NCBI RefSeq assembly: GCF_032118995.1
Contig: NC_092669.1
Span: 12,324,335 to 12,388,334, forward strand
DNA length: 64,000 bases
Source: Asterias amurensis
Lineage: Eukaryota; Echinodermata; Asteroidea; Forcipulatida; Asteriidae
Direction: 5' to 3'
Position numbers and translations under genes: made by a program. The notes under the pieces were generated by a model. The model made no database searches, was not told where the DNA came from, and saw nothing but the letters and a program-made list of their open reading frames with translations. Of the stretch, positions 20,821-34,800 are shown piece by piece; positions within the stretch are counted from its first letter, which is position 1, and the number at the start of each line of letters is the position of its first letter.

Positions 20821-21754
20821 TTTATTAACTCCACAAAGAAAACCAAACTATAGTGCTTGTGTTTTAGGGCAATGTGTAACTGGAGGTGTTGAATTCGAGT
20901 TAAATTGTACCCTGACCTTCCAGTGTACTAAATAAAAACTATTGCAAATATTAATTTCGATTATCAGATCGATAACCAAAGTGCAAGGTTCTTTTATACG
21001 AATAAACATTGAAGGACAAACTAACACTATGACGGCTTATATTTACACTAATTGCGGGTCAAGGTTCGAGGACGACGTCACAGTCTTTGTTGTGTGCATC
21101 ACTGTTGTAATGCATGTTTTACGATTTGTTCGTTAAATACTTGTAAAACATGATACTGACTTATTGCTATGTGTCTTATTAATAATTACAAACTTGTACT
21201 GTTTCGTTTGAACACAAAGCCCTTGGGGTAGCAGTGGTAAAACTTGTAAGGCTACCTAACTTATCAACTAATTATCGACCAATAGATATTTTTTGTAAAT
21301 AACATAACATAATTTACCACTTCAGGTTTAACAAAGACAATCTTAACATACTTAAAAATAGTAATACATCGAATTTACAATAATAAACGCACATAAGTAA
21401 ACGATATTAGTAAAGACTTAAACACGGTTGAAGAACAACATAATTAAAACATAAAACCAAGATGGCCGCAATTTACATTTGTAAAAAAAAAAAAAAATGT
21501 TTTCTGATTCAGTATGCTCTACAGATTCAACAAAATAAGATTAGATGGAAGTTTGTCTTGTTAGTAAACTTCCTTTTATCTAAAGAATGTTGTTATATAA
21601 AACATGACCATGTATTGCGCTACGTTTGCAGGACAACTCGTCCTCGGCACGCTTGACACATTGATTTTTGGGGGCTGCGGAGGAAATTAAGAAATAGACT
21701 TTTCGAAGTGTGAATAATGCTTTAATATTGACTTCTGTATGCTACATAGGAGAA

Positions 21755-22160
21755 TAAAGTTCAGGCTACCTTGAAGTAATGGACTACGAAGGTGTCAATC
21801 TGAAAAGGCACCAGACATATTTTTTCACTTGGTGTATCCCAACATAAGCAAGCATAACAAACCTGTGAAAATTTTGAACTCAATTGTTCATTGAATGTGC
21901 AAGAGAACAATGAAGGAACAAAACACCATTGTTCCACAAATTTGTGTTGTTTCAGATGCTTAATAAAAGGCTTCATGCATGAATTTTTTTTTTAGTAAAA
22001 AATTATTACCCCTGTCTGAAAAACTGTGTTACCTAAAGCGGGAGCCGTTTCTCACAAAGAATTTTTTATACTACCAACAGCTCTCCATTGCTTGTTTATC
22101 AAGTTAGTTGTTATTCTAACAAATAGTTTGAGCAATTGAGTTATTTCCAATAATAGTATA
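21755..22160. repeat. Diverged M1-type MITE
   Basis: Blocks 'cacttggtgtatcccaaca', 'acaaacctgtgaaaatttt' and 'gtttctcac' appear in M1 order. The ends are worn. It lies between the P450 and gene A. Confidence 0.55.
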
Positions 22161-22727
22161 CATAAGTTCAATCATTCATATTTGTTTGCATCGTTCAAAT
22201 TTAACCATCGAGTTTATTGATTTGCTAACATCGTCAAAAAATATTGCAACGAACGGAAAACAGTAATGACTGAAGATCTAAGATGCCCTTGTGGACGCTG
22301 GGAGGTTCGGGGGATAGTTTAATGCCCCTGCCCAGAATAAAATGCGAATGACTCGCGCGTGTTCGATCGTGGTCCCGTTAAAGTGCGCGAGTTCGATTCC
22401 TTCACTCGTTGAAGCGGTGTACTTGAGACCAAAGTGACCCCCAGATGTTCGAATAGGAACGGGCCCATACATGGCTGATCAAGGACTTAATGTCGAAGAG
22501 CTGCTTAAACAGAAAATATTGCTTGACACTTTGCTGCTTAGCAGGAATGAGCAGCGTACCGGTCACATATTGTGCATGTGACCAACATGTCAAAAACCAA
22601 GACCGGTCTCGAGAAACTATTCGTGAAATCTGCCTCTTCGTAGTAACTGTTAGTGATTTTAAGATTAATCGTATAGCCCTTTGTGAACTCGTAATAGACC
22701 TGTGTTGCCAATCCTGTTTCATTTGTT

Positions 22728-22898
22728 TTAACGGTGAGTGCTACCTCCGGAGTGTCCCGGCTGGCTAGTGTCGTCAGTGGGTCTGCTGCCCAGAGCCTCA
22801 TGGTTAAAAGTGGTCTCTGGGCGGCGATTAACTGTCCCAACCATGGTGCCTACCAGACCGTCATCCCCAACTGCATTCTTCTTATAAACTGCTATAAC
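22728..22898 (-). CDS. Gene A exon 16 (C-terminal tail)
   Basis: 56 codons and stop TAA 22728-22730, acceptor caccttttcaag, phase 0. Starts VIAVYKKNAVGDDGLVGTMV and is then rich in Gly, Ser, Thr, Pro and Asn. No heptad pattern and no long hydrophobic stretch. Another acceptor 11-14 bases further in would shift the frame and stop early, so this one is chosen. Confidence 0.85.
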   Translation of the reverse strand, partial: VIAVYKKNAVGDDGLVGTMVGTVNRRPETTFNHEALGSRPTDDTSQPGHSGGSTHR

Positions 22899-25800
22899 CT
22901 TGAAAAGGTGACAAGTAACGAAACATTATCTTATTTATTAAATAGTAAGATATTTCAGACAAAAATATTTCAAGAAGTTTAGTAGGACATATTATGTTAC
23001 GAAGCAATCACACTTCACGCAGTAAAACCTTGAGTATGAGTATTCGTTACTTGATACCAATAGCTAATGGAAATCAATGTATCAAGAGAGCCATTAGTCC
23101 GGGTACTTATAGTGGCCCATGTGTGGAGTGGACAAGTGTGCACTTTGTGGTAAAAGCATGAAACTTCCTTAGGTTGTTTCTAATACCCTAAAGATCATGT
23201 TTAGACATATGGACCCGTCTCGGATCTTGCCCATTTAAGGGGTGGGGCTACGTTTACAGAAAGAGGGGGTGACAAAATTAAATATGCATATTTTGACTCA
23301 CATTTTGTTTCTCTGGTCATTAAATTTTAGGACACAGGTTGAGGTAGAACAGTTAACGAGCAAGCGAAATGCAAAGTTGAATTTTGCGATGCACTCATTT
23401 CCCAATAGATCGAGTCTTCATGTGAGTGAGACAAATACAAGCCTCTGACATTGTTTGACCCATTTCTCAAAAACTACAGCACCTCATCAAGTAGTATTTA
23501 AAGGGAAGCTTTCTATACTACCAGCATCTTTAAACCGTGTAAGTTGTAAATCTGTGACTGTGTTTTGTTTGTCTTACAAAAAGTACCCAAAACCCTTGAG
23601 TTTGGAATACATCTTACCTTCGGAATAAAAAGCATACACAATGACATGGTCGTGCATAGCAATAGGAAACCGGAAACTAGGGCATAGGTCACGCCGATTG
23701 AAGAGACATTGAGTAAGGAGAGTGGAACTGCAACCACACAGCAGATAACGGTGTTGTAAATAGAGAGACCTACGTAGTAGCTATCATTCAGACCTGGAAC
23801 GTTGACATTCCTGTGTGAAATCACCATAGAGAATAGACCTTTTCGCAAATACTGGGGCGCGCGCGTAAAGCTTTGAATTAGGTGCATTGTGGTCTAGCTG
23901 GTAGCAAAATTTGATTCATATCTATCCCACAATGCACCTCATTCAACAGTCTGCGCTTGCGCATTGGTATTTGCGATAAGGTCTATGATACATATTATTA
24001 TATTATAGTGCGCCACCAAGAGTGTTTTAAGGGATAGGTCGTAATGACACTGGTCACTCTCTTTATTATAAATGTCATTTAAAGGCAATGGACACTAACG
24101 GTAATTACTCAAAATAGTTATTAGCATAAAACCTCACTTGGTAACGAGTAATGGGAAGAGGTTGATGGTATAACACGTTGTGAGAAACGGCTCCCTCTGA
24201 AGTTTCGTAGTTTTCGAGAAAGAAGTAACTTTCCACGATTTGATTACGAGACCTCAGATTTAGAATTTGAGGTCTCGAATTCAAGCATCTGAAAGCACAC
24301 AACTGCGTGTGACAAGGGTGTTTTTTCTTTCATTATTAACTTCGACGACCGATTGAGCTCAAATTTTCACAGGTTTGTTATTGTATGCATAATGTTGAGA
24401 TACACCAAGTTAGAAGACTGATCTTTGATAATATTACCAATAGTGTCAGTGTCTTGTGGTATGCAAACAAAAATTTGTAGCAGGTATGCTAAGAAGGTAT
24501 TTTACCTTGTAGACCAAGCCAGAAATGCTCCAAAGACAACCACAAATGCCTTGTAAATGATTAACGCCATAGTCCATATAGTGTCGTTTGTTGATGTGCA
24601 TTTGACGTGAAGCTGCTCATACTTTCTGTACATTTCGATGTCGTCAACCGTCTGTAATCAAAGTACACAATTAATTGCTCCAGTGAATGAAATTTGATTA
24701 TCGGAATTGCATACCACATAATTGAGTAGATTTTAGAGTAGTGTCATCTACAATCCTAAGGAAGCTTATACGCATTATGCCTCCGTACAATTCTAAGTCC
24801 AATAACTTTAACAACATTGAAACGGACATGTTTAAATGCATACTTTTGGTGACTATGACTGAAGAAAAGATTTGACATAATGATTAGCGTAAGATTCGTT
24901 TTAAAGACTATACAATGTTAACACTTTCCGGGTCAGAATATTTTGACCCGGATCAGGGTCCCGTCGGGCCATTCTGGGTCAGTTAAATCCGGAATCTGTG
25001 TCAAATGATACAGAAATTAGTCAAAATGACAATGAATCTGAGTTAAGATTAAATTTTGTTCACCATTTTTGGGGTAAGCATTTCATTTGATCTGGACAAT
25101 TCTGACCCGGAATTTGTTCAGGAAAATTTGTTATTTCTTGCCTGTGGAATAAGAACTCTCTCTTCTTCGATCTGCATCGGATCAAATATCTGCCATGGTA
25201 TGAGGATGACGAAATCAACCAGTAACAACACACCGATGATAATAAACAGGTGGTAGTCTTTGATAACCTAAAAAGAAACAAACAAATTTAAACCTTTTAT
25301 TCTTTTTGTTTTAATGATTATTTATTCAGGACTAGCAGACTAGTATGGAAAGGTATCAGAACAAAGTTTGAAGAAACCCCATTCAGCACTTTGATATACA
25401 TTTTGGTCTGTGTATTGGTATTAATAGATTGTCAAAATAATAAATCATTGCGAAGACAACAGTTTGGGTACGCATTCACATTGTAACTTGTTCACAGAAA
25501 GCAAAGAACTCTTGAAAGTTGTTTTCAACTTGGTCACCACAAGGAACTCTGTTGAAAAGGGGAAAAACTGTTGAACAATAGCATACCCCACGAACCCAAT
25601 CCGTGAGGTCGAGTGTGTGGGAAATAATACACACAATTGATCTGGGTACCCATATTCAAGAAGAACAATAAGGTCCCCAGTTGGGTGAAAGTTGGGTCCA
25701 ACTGAGGTCTCGAAATCAAGCATCTGAAAGCAAACAACTTCGTGTGACAAGGGTGTTTTTTCTTTCATAGTTATCTCGCAACTCCGATGACCAATCGAGC

Positions 25801-28800
25801 TCAAATTTTCCCAGGTTTGTTAATTTATGCATATGTTGAGATACATCAAGTGAGAAGACTGGATTTTGACAATTACCAATAGTGTCCATTAATTGTCTTT
25901 AATCACAAATTAGATAAGGGACGAGAGAAGGTCCACTCAGTTGTAGGTGTTTAAAGGTGTGTTTGCGTTACCTTTCGCTTTGTCTTGTTATGGATGACGA
26001 TACTGTACACTCTCCACATCTTGGTGAACATTCCTCCAAATGCAATGGTAAAGCACAAGGCAAGAAACCAGGACCGTGTCTAAAAAAGATAGACAGTTTG
26101 TAAATGCAGGTTAAAAATGTATTATAGTGTCTAAGAATGATCACCCTTTTCACCCAGCTCGGGTAGAAACCACAACCCTTGGGTGAATAGAAATCGTTTC
26201 AAGAATTCCTTTTTACTTTTAGCCACCAGACAGTGAAATGATTCACTTTCATAGGTTTGTATAGTGGGGCGTGTGGGGTGTATTTATCCAGTAGTATATT
26301 TTCACTGCTTAAATATTGACGCTTTTAGTTACCAACGCTTGATTGTATTTCAATGGGTTTTTGTTCATAAGTTGTGTGGCTTTATTTTTCAATTAAGATG
26401 ATGTTTTATAACTGGGAAAACACTCTTCATGTTTTGATGAATAAACAAAATAAGTCTTAACTAATCAACTAGTCTTGATGCAAGACATTTATCGTTTCCT
26501 TTCCACGCACACCGCGGCCAATTCACCGACAGCGCGAGCAACGACTCACCTGGCTTATAGTCCACTCACCGTTCCGGAGTGAACTAAAGTCAGGTTTAGT
26601 CGGTGCGCGCGCTGTCGGTGAATTTGACCGCGGTGTGCGTGAAAAGGGAACGAGAAACGTCTTGCACCAAGACTACTAATCAACACGATCACAACTGTCA
26701 TACCGTGCATACAGTCAGCAATGTTTCACTATTCACCATAGAGATGTCAACACCCATTAGAATGACGCACAAGTAGGCTAGAGTTATCCCGACTGCTATC
26801 AGATTGTTGACTTTCGGGCTCGACATCTTAACTTGTCTAGAAAGAAAAACAAAACAACAATAAATACAAACACAAATCTGAGCGGTCGAGTGGTGTTTTT
26901 CCCCCAAATAGTATTTGGGTGCGTTCGTTTAGCTTCCCTGGGTCGACCCCGGTGTGTGGCGGGTTTTTTTTCGGGACGAACGTGGGTAATTATCTGCACA
27001 CGTTCGTCCTGGAAAAAGAAAACGCCACACACCGGGGTCGACCCAGGGAAGCTAAACGAACGCACCCAAGATAGTATAATAATTATGGTAGCCAGCATCA
27101 TAATGCTCGATGTTTCACTCACAAGTGGGCGCCCTTAACTTCAGAACTTAGTTATCAAAATGACTAATCCAGGTTGCTTTACTCACAAGGGGGCGCTGTT
27201 ACCTGTTTTGCCTTTTCAAGACGTTGAATACGAAGAAACAAACTGCAAAGACGATACCCAGCGACGACAGTACACACATAGTGATCATTATAGGCATCGG
27301 TGTTGCCCGAAGCAGTGTTATGGTTCTCGTGGTGTCAGAATCAAAGGGCGGGATACCACCTGTAATGTCAAAGGTCAAAATGCAAAGATAGTTGCAAAAG
27401 GTTTCATTGGTTTTTCGTATGTCCATGAATGGATTTAACAAAATGTAAAGACTAGTTTTTTTTTATGTCGAGTTCGGACAAGTAACTCTCCCTAACTTAT
27501 GACTAGCCATACGTTTTAAGCATATCCTAGGACTAGTGTTGTGTTAGGACTAGTCCTAACTCTTTGTCAAGGCGACCCCTACCGATTGGAATTGGTGTGC
27601 TCTTCCAAAAACTATTATTATTGGCACGACGGGATCGGGTCAGTGGCTCAGTGGTTGCTTTTGCCCCTGGGACCCGGTTCGAATCCCACCTTAGACCGGA
27701 GCCTTGCATGTGGATCATGTTTCCAGTCTCTACCTGATGCATGGTTTTCCCGTTTATTTATTTATTTGTTTTCTCCCTCATTTAAAACTGATCACTTCTT
27801 CTCGTTTCCTAATTTGTTTTGCTATTAATGCTAAATGTCCTATTGGATGTGTAATCAAGTGAGACTAACAATCCAATGATGTGCAACTAAACGCGTTCCA
27901 GTTACCATCTTTCTACAGCTACGATTTATAAAGGTCAGAGGTCAACATGCGATGGATCATACGTGCAAAGACCGTTGTTATAGCACCTTTAATGATATTC
28001 TAAACTACAATCAAGAATTGGTAAACGGATGTTCTTACCGTTGTAGTACCATATGTCACTGGTATCCACAAGCCATGACATCGAATCGGTATTCTTGTCA
28101 TAGGCTCCGACGGCTGTTTCAACACCATCTTTAAAAAATTAATAATACAGACGTTAATAAGGACTTTGACGCTAGGTGGCAGCAAACAGCTTTTCATATA
28201 TTAATTTTGGTTTTTACCCATACACCGATGTGTGTTAGCACTGTATACACTGTAGCACTTTCCCGAGTCCTGTGAAAAAAATATCACAGGCATGTTACTC
28301 GGGTGGGATTCGAACCCACGACCCTTGCTTTTTTAGAGCAGTGTCTTACCAACTAGACTACCGAGGTTGCCCGGCAGCTAGAGGCAGTTCGAATCCTATG
28401 TTTTGGCAGCGGGTACCGCAACGATATAATAGATGTTAAATTTGCATCGGGGATAAAGAATATTAATTTTGGTTTTTTAATATGTTAAAACTTGTTGCAT
28501 TGTACTTATGATCTGTACGTATTAGAGCCAATGGTACCGCATTTTCTGTTTTCTCACAAAATCATCATCATCATGCATCATCATCATCCTTTGATCCATT
28601 AAGGGGGACGTAGAGCCGCCCAACCAATGCGCTCTGCTGCGGACTGCCACAACTGCCCAGCCCAGAAGTAAAGTGATCTTTGAATAGTTCTATTAAACCG
28701 AACCTTTGTTGGATAAAAAAACCAAAAAAATTTACATTATTTCTTACCCCTATGCTGTTCAATAAGCAGAGTACCAAGAATATCTCCGTCTTTGGAGAAA

Positions 28801-31800
28801 GACACGTGACCCTGTAAGGAATACAATGGTGGATGAACAGTCATTAGTTTAAAAAGCAAACCACAGTAAATTTTGTTTTCTCTTTTTTTTCGAACTAGTG
28901 CATGACTGGAAATTAAAAGTGCGCTTTGTTTTGCAAATCTAGCACCCCATGTTCTGATCTTGAAACAGACCGATGCATATTACGCTAGAGAGACGCCTGG
29001 GTACAAGTCGTGCACATTTTTACGCACGTTTAATATGGGAGACTTTGGAACGCTAGATGGCAGCAGACTTACCAGGTAAATTCCCATTGTTTATGTAGTT
29101 CTGAGCATGCGTACATTGCCGAGTCCGATGGATTTTACCTGGTAAGTCTGCTGCCACCAAGCGTCCCAAAAGTCTCCCATTGTCTCCTTTCGCCTCGGTG
29201 AGGGCGCTTCTCGAGTGGGAAAACTGTCCGAATCCTGACACCACCTGTCACTCATTTTGACAAGGAATATATTTCATTTTGAGTAATTTAGATACTACTT
29301 TAATTTTCATAGAAATGGAAATCGGTGGGATACGACAACTTCTCAGAAAGTATGACTTACCGAGACTCCTTCGAAGTCCTGCCGTTGGACGGCCCGACCG
29401 ACGGCATCAGCGTACTCGGTGTCCCCGTAATAGAACGAATCCAACGGGCGGGCAAGCACCGCCTCCGCCTCGTGTAAACCCCGTGCTAGAGCCCACATAC
29501 CATCGTAGCTCACAGCCACAGTACCGCGGTCAGTATCTGACAAGGGCCTGCCAACGACTGGCTCCATTTGACGCCGATATTCGGCGGGTGTCTGAAAATA
29601 TTTAGGAACCAAAAACCATCACAATGGATTAATCAAACGGTAGTTATTCTCTTAGGCAGTGGACACTATTGGTAGTTGTCAAAGACTAGCCTTCAGTTGG
29701 TGTATCTCAACATAGTTATGCATAAAATAACCAATCTGTGAAAATTTGATCTCAATCGGTCATCGAAGTTGCGGGATAATATTGGAAGAAAAAAAAACCC
29801 TTGTCACACGAAGATGTGTGCGTTTAGATGGTTGATTTCGAGACCTCAAGTTGAGGTCTCGAAATCAAATTTGTGGAAAATTACTTCTGTCTCGAAAAGT
29901 ATGGCACTTCAGAGGGAACCGTTTCTCACAATATTCTGAAATAGATTGTTGAACCATAAACAAAATACATCGCATACAATATTTACGAATTGTTGCTGTT
30001 CATAAAGTGATGGCCCCTCGAAAAATAAAACTCCCTAATAGCTTCAAATGACGCAATGAACCAAAATGGCGGCTTCTTCATAAAATTTGTACTCTTACCA
30101 AAGATAACACCGCACAAGGAGCAAAATTGTTGAAAGTGAGCTTCTTCAAAAATTGTTAACACGTGACAAAAACTTATGGGCTCCATTTCGGCAAGCAAAT
30201 AAGTTTGATACCGTTTAAGATGACCACTGTCTGTACTAAACGACTGTGGCATTATTATAACTGCTCATTTTTACGTTAGTTAACTACAGGATCCATATAT
30301 TTCTATATCAGTTGTTTTCTTCTTACAACTTCTGCTATTGTTGGTAGCTCTTCGCGCCCAAACATACTCCACGTGACCGTCAGATACCCCTCGCTGGCCC
30401 GCTTGAGTTCATCTGGGGTGCATGTCACCTCCTTGTCCGCAACTTGCCACCACCTGTCCGCAAAATAACCGGGAATCAGCCAGACGTATTTCTTGCCGTA
30501 CATCCCGAGTTTGTAAGCCTAAACACATAAGTAGTTGTATTTAAAAGAATTTAATTTTCATAGCATAAAGTTTGATTTGTGTTTGGTATTTATATGTGAC
30601 AACACCGTGACATAGGGTCATTTTTAAAGCCATTGGACACTTTCAGTAAACAGTATTGTCCAAAGGCCACACTTCGTGTATCACAACATAATATAAAATA
30701 ATAAACCTGTGAAAATTTAGGCTCAATCGGTCATCGGAGTCGGGAGAAAGTAACGGGAAAACCTACCCCTGTTTTCCACACATTTCGCCGTGTCATGACA
30801 TGTGTTTACTATAATCCGTAATTCTCGTTGTCGAGATTATTTTAATGTTTTCTCAGAAACTAAAGCATTTCATGGAATAATATTTCAAGATAAGTCTTTT
30901 ACCATTACCTTCCGTAAACCATGTTAGTTATTTGTAAGTCTGTGAACTTGTTTTTTCTGTTCCGAAAGTGTATACTGACTTTACCTTTAATTGACCTTGT
31001 AATTTTGAAATGGTTTTAACTTACACTACAAAAGACCTTGCGAACGACGCTCTCGTAGAAATTGGCCGCTATAATCCGAACGTCCCGGGCCTGAGATATT
31101 AAAATCAAAAAAAGTTCAAAGGGGAAATATTGTAAGAAGGGGATGTAATTTACAAAATTATGGCATTGGCAAGAAGCCATTTGCGAGTTAGATTTTAATG
31201 TTGTCTGGTACAAAGACGTGCTTGATCACAAGTTACCAGTTACATTTGAATTCCTGAGAAAGAAAGTTGGTATTGTCAATTGATTGGGGGTAAGCTTTTG
31301 CTTAGTTACGTAAGAGACGTTGAACACCCATACACAATTCTGAATGCGTGTGTACAGCACAATGGTACCAGGGTCTGCTTATCTTGAGGTTGCTAAACAA
31401 AGGCTTGCCCCGAACCATTTTACATAAGCAACTGTCTCGATAGTCTGAGGAATTCAAATGTAAGCAGTACATTGTGCCCAAGCAAGTCAGTGTACCAGAC
31501 ATTATTAAAATAAAACTCGCAAATGGCTTATTGCCTCATGTTTGAGTTCACAGAGGGTGACGATGACGTCATAGCAAAGCTTGTGCCGAACCATTTGACG
31601 TAGCAGCTGTCTCTATAGCATAAGGAATTCAAATGTGAGCTGTACAGTGTGACTAAGCAAGTCATAACAAAACATTTTTCAAATCTAACTCGCAAATGGC
31701 TTATTGCCTCGAGTTCAAAGATGGCGACGATGACGTCATTGCAAAGCTTGCGCCGAACCATTTGACATAGCAAATGTATCGATAGTCTGAGGATTTCAAT

Positions 31801-34800
31801 TAATATAAGCGGTACATTGTGACTAAGCATGTAATTGTGCCAGGCATTATTAAAATCAAACTCGCAAATGTCATCTTGTAGTTCACCTTTAAGCGTTGCA
31901 TTGCTTCATAAGGATCAGTTAGAAAGCTTTCCGCAGCGATCAATGTTAAACTGTTGTTCTCCGCAAGTTGTTGTAGAACAACTGTTACCTAAAAGTTAAA
32001 GGAAACAACATAATTGGTAAGAAACGGATCACAGATTTACATAAAACTTACTCGGTCTAATGATGATGATCGTTGAAAACATCCCTTGAAAGATTTCTGT
32101 CTGTAATGTCATATTTGTTGGGAAACAAATAAGAACAATATTCCGTTTGGAGTTAACCGCTCACTGACCATTTTATTTACTTTGTTTATTTTAATCGATG
32201 TCATGCAAAATGTGTAATCGGTTTTCACTATTTTCTCGTGACATAGGTGGAATAATGGACACGACAAGGGTATTCTTTGTTCAACCTGGAACCAACTTAA
32301 AGACACTGGACACTATTTGTAATTGTCTTCTCACTTGGTGTATCTCAACGTATGCATAAAATAACAAACCTGTGAAAATTTGAGCTCGATTGGTCGTCGG
32401 AGTTGCGAGATAATAATGAAAGAAAAAACACCCTTGTCACACGAAGGTGTGTGCTTTCAGATGCTTGATTTTGAGACCTCAAATTCTAAACTTGAGGTCT
32501 CGAAATCAAATTCGTCGAAAACTACGTCACTTCAGAGGGAACCGTTTCTCACAATGTTTTATATTACCAACCTCTCCCCATTAATCGTTACCAAGTGAGG
32601 TTTATGCTGATAATTATTTTGAGTAATTACCAATAGTGTCCACTGCCTTTAAGCACAACATTTTGATTAGACAAAAAGAAATCCTTGCTTAGTAGAATCA
32701 AATTACCGGCCAAGACTAAACTCTATTGTTATGCTAAGTAGACAGGATCTAAATACCAGTCACAAGCAATGTAAGTGGCAGCCGTCGATTTCACAAAACT
32801 CTTCCTAACTTAAGACTAATCTTAGGACTTAGGACGAGTCCCAGGCCTGCACTGTAGCATGCAGACCTTAAGATTAATCCTACGTTAAGACGAGTTACTC
32901 GTCCTAACTCGAGATAAGACGAGTCCTAACTCTTTGTGAAATCGACCCCAGGGAATTTAAGCCAACAACAATATGGTACAATAAGCAGGCTATTTTCGTG
33001 CTTAAGCAGCTTATTTTGCTTAAGCGAATACATGAGATTTGCCTTACGGCTTACCCCTGCATGAGGCTCTGACGTTTCATGTAGGGTTGCAAAATTGGTC
33101 CAATTAAACTGCCGAAATATTTCCACGTGTGCATAAGAAAACCCAGCAGCTGACACGAGCATCCGATACACGTATGGGTACCTCAACTTCTTACTCAAGA
33201 CCGGAGTTGAAGAGGGCGCCATCTACGATAGAATTGCCAAATTAATGAAGATTCAATTAATTGACTATGAAAAATATGAGATAAAACAGATACAACATGA
33301 TATAAAAGGTTTGTGGTATCACCATGTTATGACTATCTCTAATGAGTTGGGGTGGTTCTGAAAAGAGCCGTTAGTTTCAACTCGACGTTTCGATCAGTAT
33401 GCTCTGATTGTCGTGATGCTCTTAAGCCAATAGTTCTTTTAAAAACCACTCCAACTAACTGTATAGTATTTCCACCAACGTTGCTATGCATTTGATTGCT
33501 TTGTGAAAGGGGTCAAGGCCTTATTTAGCATGTTATGTCATACATTTCCGAATTGACATTTTCTACACATTTCAAATCATACGTACTTATATGCGTTTTT
33601 TTTTTTTTTTTTTACAAACAACATTGGTTAAAGATAAACCTTGAGTAATGTGTAACCAACCAGGATTTGAACTAGTTTGTTAAATTTATCTGGTTTCTTT
33701 TATTTACTTTTATAAACCACGAGGGAAACTGACTGGGTAGTAAATTAATGAAAATGTATTTCGGGTTGAACTTCGTCATGATATCAGGAAGTTGGGCCCG
33801 ACAGACAAAAGATGTCGTCCTTAATCGCATCCCCTGAAATTTTACAACTTACTCCAAAAAAAGATACAGTGTAGGAAGTGATAATCCTTTCATTATTCTC
33901 AGACGACACCCCGAAATAATATAATAGCGACAAAAATACTTGACTTTTGGCACAGCTTCAACTGCTTTTATTCTTAGCAAGATCCGGTATATATGAACGT
34001 GGTCGGTAAATCCACACTCTTCATTACAGGGTTTATTCAGTACGGATAGTAAGTTGCACGTTCGAACACAAAAGCTTGTCCGGATGCCTTGAAGTGACCC
34101 ACCTTTTTATCTATCAAAAGGATCCATTTTTTTAGGAGCAATAACTTGTTAATATGCGTGTACAACCATTAGTGAAGAGTTTGGGGTGTGGGCTGAGACG
34201 CCGATATGGTATCGTCTTTGTTTGTGGCTTTGAAAAGTAAGAATTTTTCGTTGTGTTGGTCAAAAAGCGCAATTTTTATTACGGGTGCTTATATAGTTAT
34301 ACCTCAACGAGTGCCCATTATCCAATATTTTCATAGTGATTTATATCAAGCTGTACCTTGTAGCTGTATATCTTATTGTATCTTCAACTAATGCTCATTA
34401 TTCAACAATTTGCTCGTGATTTATACATATCCATGAATATTATACCTTGACAAACCTCAACAAGAGCTTGATATTCAATAGTTTCATAACAACTTATACC
34501 CAATTGTATCTTGACAAACCTCAAAAAGAGCCAAAATTTTAATAGTTTTTAGTGATATATTTATTACCCAGTTGTACCTTGACAAACCTCAACAAGAGCT
34601 CGATACTCAATAATGTATACCCATTTATACATTTACTAACCTCAACTAGTGCCCATCGACCAGCAACCTCTGCTACACTCTCCGTAACAGATGAAAGATG
34701 AGGTCCATAAATGAGAACCTTTGTCGGAGGCTGGTATATCAAGTCATACAACTTGTTCAAAGCAGTCACTTTATCTCCCTAAGATAGAAAACAAAACCTT

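Noticed and set aside
22538..22840. 100-codon minus frame over the end of gene A
   Set aside because: It is in another frame from the exon 16 reading that continues FIPK in phase; the overlap is incidental.
32380..32598. Recurring open frames of the type M..IG.RSCEI.MKEKTPLSHE
   Set aside because: They appear in the same place in every M1 MITE copy and in both strands' versions; they are translations of the repeat, not genes.
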